From contig JACKEV010000013.1 in assembly GCA_020632795.1 (NCBI GenBank), positions 62,001 through 126,000 on the forward strand: 64,000 nucleotides of DNA. The letters are read 5' to 3'. Made by a program: the position numbers and the translations under genes. This document shows, one piece after another, positions 61,071 to 64,000 of this stretch (position 1 is the first letter of the stretch; the number at the start of each line of letters is the position of its first letter). Origin of the DNA: Alphaproteobacteria bacterium (lineage in GTDB: Bacteria; Myxococcota_A; UBA796; CAJQPC01). Under the pieces are notes generated by a model that saw nothing but the letters and a program-made list of their open reading frames with translations, did no database searches and was not told the origin of the DNA.

Positions 61071-64000
61071 TGTGGCTCGCCCTGCTCCTGCTGCTCGCGT
61101 GGCCTGCCCAGGCGGCCACCCTCTTCGGGGTGGTCTCCAACCGCTCGGCGGCGGAGCTGGCCGCCGGGGCTGAGCGCCTCGCCCAGGCCCACCCCGGCCA
61201 CCGCCTCATCCTGCGCACCACGGACCAGCTCGCCGAGCTGAGCGACGCCCAGGCCGCCGCGCTGTACGCCGAGGCCGACGCGGTGCTGCTGCTGGGGGTG
61301 TTCGGCGAGCACGTCCCCCGGGTCGAGCGCCTGCTGGAGGCCCACCCGCCCCGGCCGGACGCGACCCTGCTGGCCCTGAGCGGGGACCCCCGCCTCACCC
61401 CCCTGGCCCGGCTGGACGGCCGCGCGGTCTTCGCCGGGCTGGACGACGCGGCCCTCCAGGACCTGACCCTGGCGCTGTCCGCGGAGGAGGACCCCGAGGC
61501 CGCCCGCGCCGCGCTCGCCCGGCGCTACCCGACCCAGGCCCCCTGGCTGGAGGCGCGCGCCTACACCGAGGCCCGGGGGGCGGAGAACGCGGCGGGGCTG
61601 ATGATCTGGGCGCTCGCCCGGCACGTCGCGGGGCTCACCCCGCCGCCGCCGCGCCCGCTGGAGCCGGTGCGCTTCCTGGTGGACGGCGCGGTCCGCGATG
61701 CGGACGCCCTGGGGCTCGCGCCGGGGCAGGGCGTGGTGGCCGTGCTCGACTACGACAGCGGGGACCGCGCCGGGGACCGCGACGTACACGCGGCCCTCTG
61801 CGAGGCGATGCGCGCGCGGGACCTCGCCTGCATCGGCGTGCTCGCCCGCTGGGGCGAGGCCAGCGTCACCGCCCTCGAGGCGCTGCCGGCCGCGGTCGCG
61901 CCGGGGGAGCTGGCGGGCATCGTGGTCCTCCAGGACTTCGTCATCGGCGGCGGCGAGGGGCGGGAGGCCGCCACGGCGCTGCTGGCGGGCCTGGACGTGC
62001 CGGTGTTCAGGGCGGTGCGCATGAGCGCGCGCAGCCGGGCGCAGTGGGCGCTGTCCACGGACGGGGTGCCCTGGGACAAGGTCCACAACCGGGTCGCCAT
62101 GCCGGAGCTTCAGGGCCAGGGCCAGCCCCACGTGGTCGCCGCGGTCGGCGCGCCCCGGGTCGACCCCCGCACCGGCCTGCGGCTGGTCGGCGTGGAGCCC
62201 CTGACCGACGAGATCGGGCGCCTGGCCGACCGCGTCGCCCGCTGGCGCGCCCTGCAGACCCGCGCGCGGGCCGAGAAGCGCGTCGCGGTGGTCTTCTACA
62301 ACCACCCGCCCGGCCGCAACAACATCGGCGCCGACAACCTGGACGTGCCGCAGACCCTGCTGGCCCTGCTCCGGCTGCTGTCCGAGGCCGGCTACGACAC
62401 CGGCCCGCTGCCCGCAGACAGCGAGGCGCTGCTGGAGCAGCTCCAGGAGCGCGCCGTCAACCTGCCCGACAACGCCGAGGCCCTGGCCGCCCAGCAGGCC
62501 GGCGGCGTGACGATCTCCGGCGCGGACTACACGCGCTGGTTCCGGACCCTGCCCGCGGAGGTCCAGCAGGAGGTGGTCGGGGGCCCGCTGCGCCGCCTCC
62601 AGTCCCTGGTGCAGAGGGCGCTGGCGGTCGGGGAGCTGGACCTGGCCCGGGACCGGGTCGACGCGACGCTGGGGGACGTCCGGCACCTGCTGGAGGGCGT
62701 GGAGCACCCCAGCCGGGAGCGCGCCCTCGATCTGCTCGCCCAGCTCGACGACGCCTACGCGTCGGGGCTGACCGGCGACAGCGCGGCCTGGACCCAGGTC
62801 GACGCGCTGACGGCGGCCCTGCAGCGCACCGGCATCGAGGGCCTCTCCGGCTGGGGGGAGCCCCCGGGGCCGGTGATGACCTGGGCCGGGGACGTGCTCG
62901 TCCCGGGGCTGACCTTCGGCAACGTCTTCCTCGGCCCCCAGCCCCCGCGCGGCTGGGAGGTCAACGAGGAGCTGCTCCACGCCAACCTGAGCTTCCCGCC
63001 GCACCACCAGTACCTGGCCTGGTACCACTACATCCGGGACATCTGGGGCGCGGACGTGGTCATCCACGTCGGGCGGCACTCGACGGCCGAGTTCCTGCCC
63101 GGCAAGCGGGTGGGGCTCTCGGGGGCGGACTACCCTCAGATCGTCCTCGGGGACCTGCCGAACGCCTACATCTACATCGTGGACGGGGTCGGGGAGGGAA
63201 TCCAGGCCAAGCGGCGGGGGCAGGGGGTCATCCTGGACCACCTCACCCCGGCGCTGTCGACCACGCCGCTCTACGATCAGCTCCTGGAGCTGCGCCAGCT
63301 CGTGGAGTCCTACGAGGCCGCCGAGCAGGGGCGCGACGACGCCGGGCAGGCCCGCGCGGTGGCCCGCATCCGGGAGCTGGTGGCGGAGCTGGACCTGGAG
63401 GCCGAGCTGGCCGCCAGCATGGCCGGAGAGCTGGAGCTGCGGGGCATCTCCTTCGCGGAGGTGGACGACGAGCTGCTGGTCCACGAGGTCGGCCACTACC
63501 TCACCCGGCTCCAGGAGGAGTTCATGCCCCTGGGCCTGCACGTCTACGGGCGCCCCTGGCGCGACGAGCAGGTCGAGACCATGCTGGCGAGCATGTTCGG
63601 CGACCAGCCTGTGCCCCCGGCGGCGCGCGCGGCCCTGCTGGACAGCCCCCGGGCCGAGCGGGAGGCGCTGCTCGCGGCGCTGGACGGTCGCTTCATCCAG
63701 CCGGGCAAGGGCAACGACCCCATCCGCACCCCGGAGGTGCTGCCCACCGGGCGCAACTTCCACGCCCTCGGCGGGGAGCAGCTCCCCACCCGGCTGGCCT
63801 GGGACCTGGGGCAGCGCCTCGCGGCCGAGGCCCTGGCCGAGCCCGGCGCCGCCGAGGACGCCGAGGCGGTGGTGCTCTGGGCCAGCGACACCGTGCGGGA
63901 CGAGGGCGCGATGATCGCCTTCGGGCTGGCCCTGCTCGGGGTGGAGCCCACCTGGAACAGCCGCGGCGTGGTCCGGGGCATCCAGCGCCTGCCCGGCGCG
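61070..64000 (+). CDS. cobN: CobN/magnesium-chelatase-H family protein with an N-terminal signal peptide (3' end beyond window)
   Basis: The visible 977 residues begin MWLALLLLLAWPAQAATLFG, a good signal peptide with an AQA cleavage site. The body matches CobN: VAVVFYNHPPGRNNIGADNL, YDTGPLPADSEALLEQL, the metal-site-like FPPHHQYLAWYHYIRDIWGA, VVIHVGRHSTAEFLPGKRVG, and PTGRNFHALGGEQLPTR. Cytoplasmic CobN inserts cobalt with CobS/CobT; neither is present here. Export, the riboswitch and fusion to uptake genes fit better with a periplasmic CobN homologue acting on incoming corrinoid or other tetrapyrrole, as proposed for CobN-like proteins (HmuS and relatives) in uptake loci. It is probably about 1200 or more residues complete. 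The symbol names the family, not a proven cobaltochelatase. Confidence 0.85.
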   Translation, partial: MWLALLLLLAWPAQAATLFGVVSNRSAAELAAGAERLAQAHPGHRLILRTTDQLAELSDAQAAALYAEADAVLLLGVFGEHVPRVERLLEAHPPRPDATLLALSGDPRLTPLARLDGRAVFAGLDDAALQDLTLALSAEEDPEAARAALARRYPTQAPWLEARAYTEARGAENAAGLMIWALARHVAGLTPPPPRPLEPVRFLVDGAVRDADALGLAPGQGVVAVLDYDSGDRAGDRDVHAALCEAMRARDLACIGVLARWGEASVTALEALPAAVAPGELAGIVVLQDFVIGGGEGREAATALLAGLDVPVFRAVRMSARSRAQWALSTDGVPWDKVHNRVAMPELQGQGQPHVVAAVGAPRVDPRTGLRLVGVEPLTDEIGRLADRVARWRALQTRARAEKRVAVVFYNHPPGRNNIGADNLDVPQTLLALLRLLSEAGYDTGPLPADSEALLEQLQERAVNLPDNAEALAAQQAGGVTISGADYTRWFRTLPAEVQQEVVGGPLRRLQSLVQRALAVGELDLARDRVDATLGDVRHLLEGVEHPSRERALDLLAQLDDAYASGLTGDSAAWTQVDALTAALQRTGIEGLSGWGEPPGPVMTWAGDVLVPGLTFGNVFLGPQPPRGWEVNEELLHANLSFPPHHQYLAWYHYIRDIWGADVVIHVGRHSTAEFLPGKRVGLSGADYPQIVLGDLPNAYIYIVDGVGEGIQAKRRGQGVILDHLTPALSTTPLYDQLLELRQLVESYEAAEQGRDDAGQARAVARIRELVAELDLEAELAASMAGELELRGISFAEVDDELLVHEVGHYLTRLQEEFMPLGLHVYGRPWRDEQVETMLASMFGDQPVPPAARAALLDSPRAEREALLAALDGRFIQPGKGNDPIRTPEVLPTGRNFHALGGEQLPTRLAWDLGQRLAAEALAEPGAAEDAEAVVLWASDTVRDEGAMIAFGLALLGVEPTWNSRGVVRGIQRLPGA

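Noticed and set aside
61028..63763. Leftward 911-residue frame over the CobN-like gene
   Set aside because: Antisense shadow; the forward frame matches CobN over its whole visible length.

Overview
The window is a very GC-rich (roughly 70% or more by eye), gene-dense stretch of bacterial chromosome. It looks like an uncultured myxobacterium-type (Myxococcota or former deltaproteobacterial) organism. The signs are two lipoproteins with MopE-type Asp/Cys metal-binding repeats, a thrombospondin-type-3/OmpA protein carrying a MYXO-CTERM-like segment, an FG-GAP-repeat lipoprotein, many lipobox-bearing surface proteins, and frequent GTG starts with ATGA/GTGA overlaps. No rRNA, tRNA, transposase or CRISPR array was recognised. 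Both ends cut a gene.

Region 1 (1-13.5 kb) is mixed housekeeping and surface genes: a secreted phosphodiesterase (partial), a macro-domain protein, polyphosphate kinase ppk1 facing a Ppx/GppA phosphatase, two paralogous MopE-repeat lipoproteins ending in fibrinogen-like domains, menB, a small zinc-ribbon-like protein, a LysR regulator divergent from a TauE/SafE transporter, and an unknown protein. An AT-rich island with a perfect 14-bp hairpin (13.5-13.8 kb) lies between convergent genes and may encode a small RNA.

Region 2 (13.9-38.5 kb) holds a large regulator with two OmpR-type DNA-binding domains, a degenerate cyclase-like domain, an NB-ARC ATPase and TPRs, in an operon with a MEST-like hydrolase. 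It also holds large secreted or lipid-anchored proteins (a GH20-like/TIM-barrel candidate, a subtilase, the FG-GAP protein), an M23 peptidase, a NUDIX hydrolase, the TSP3-OmpA fusion, an FHA-GGDEF diguanylate cyclase, a VOC protein behind a TetR-type operator pair, a secreted NagZ-like GH3 enzyme, and a histidine kinase/response regulator pair with an alpha/beta hydrolase.

Region 3 (38.5-52.7 kb) is the most unusual part: five same-strand genes coding for a tail-fibre-like repeat protein, a GT-A glycosyltransferase-like protein of clearly lower GC, a giant DUF6603-type protein, and two large conserved-looking proteins of unknown role. None has an obvious signal peptide. The block is bounded on both sides by near-identical GTGACTC/GAGTCAC hairpins. 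It may be an uncharacterised particle, surface or toxin-like system.

Region 4 (52.7-64 kb) carries bcp and then cobalamin genes: cobQ-cobD, a PepSY membrane protein, and, behind a clear promoter and cobalamin riboswitch, a tightly overlapping operon btuC-btuD-btuF-cobO and a CobN-family protein with an N-terminal signal peptide. This suggests corrinoid uptake, adenosylation and late assembly, with an exported chelatase-like protein of unproven function.
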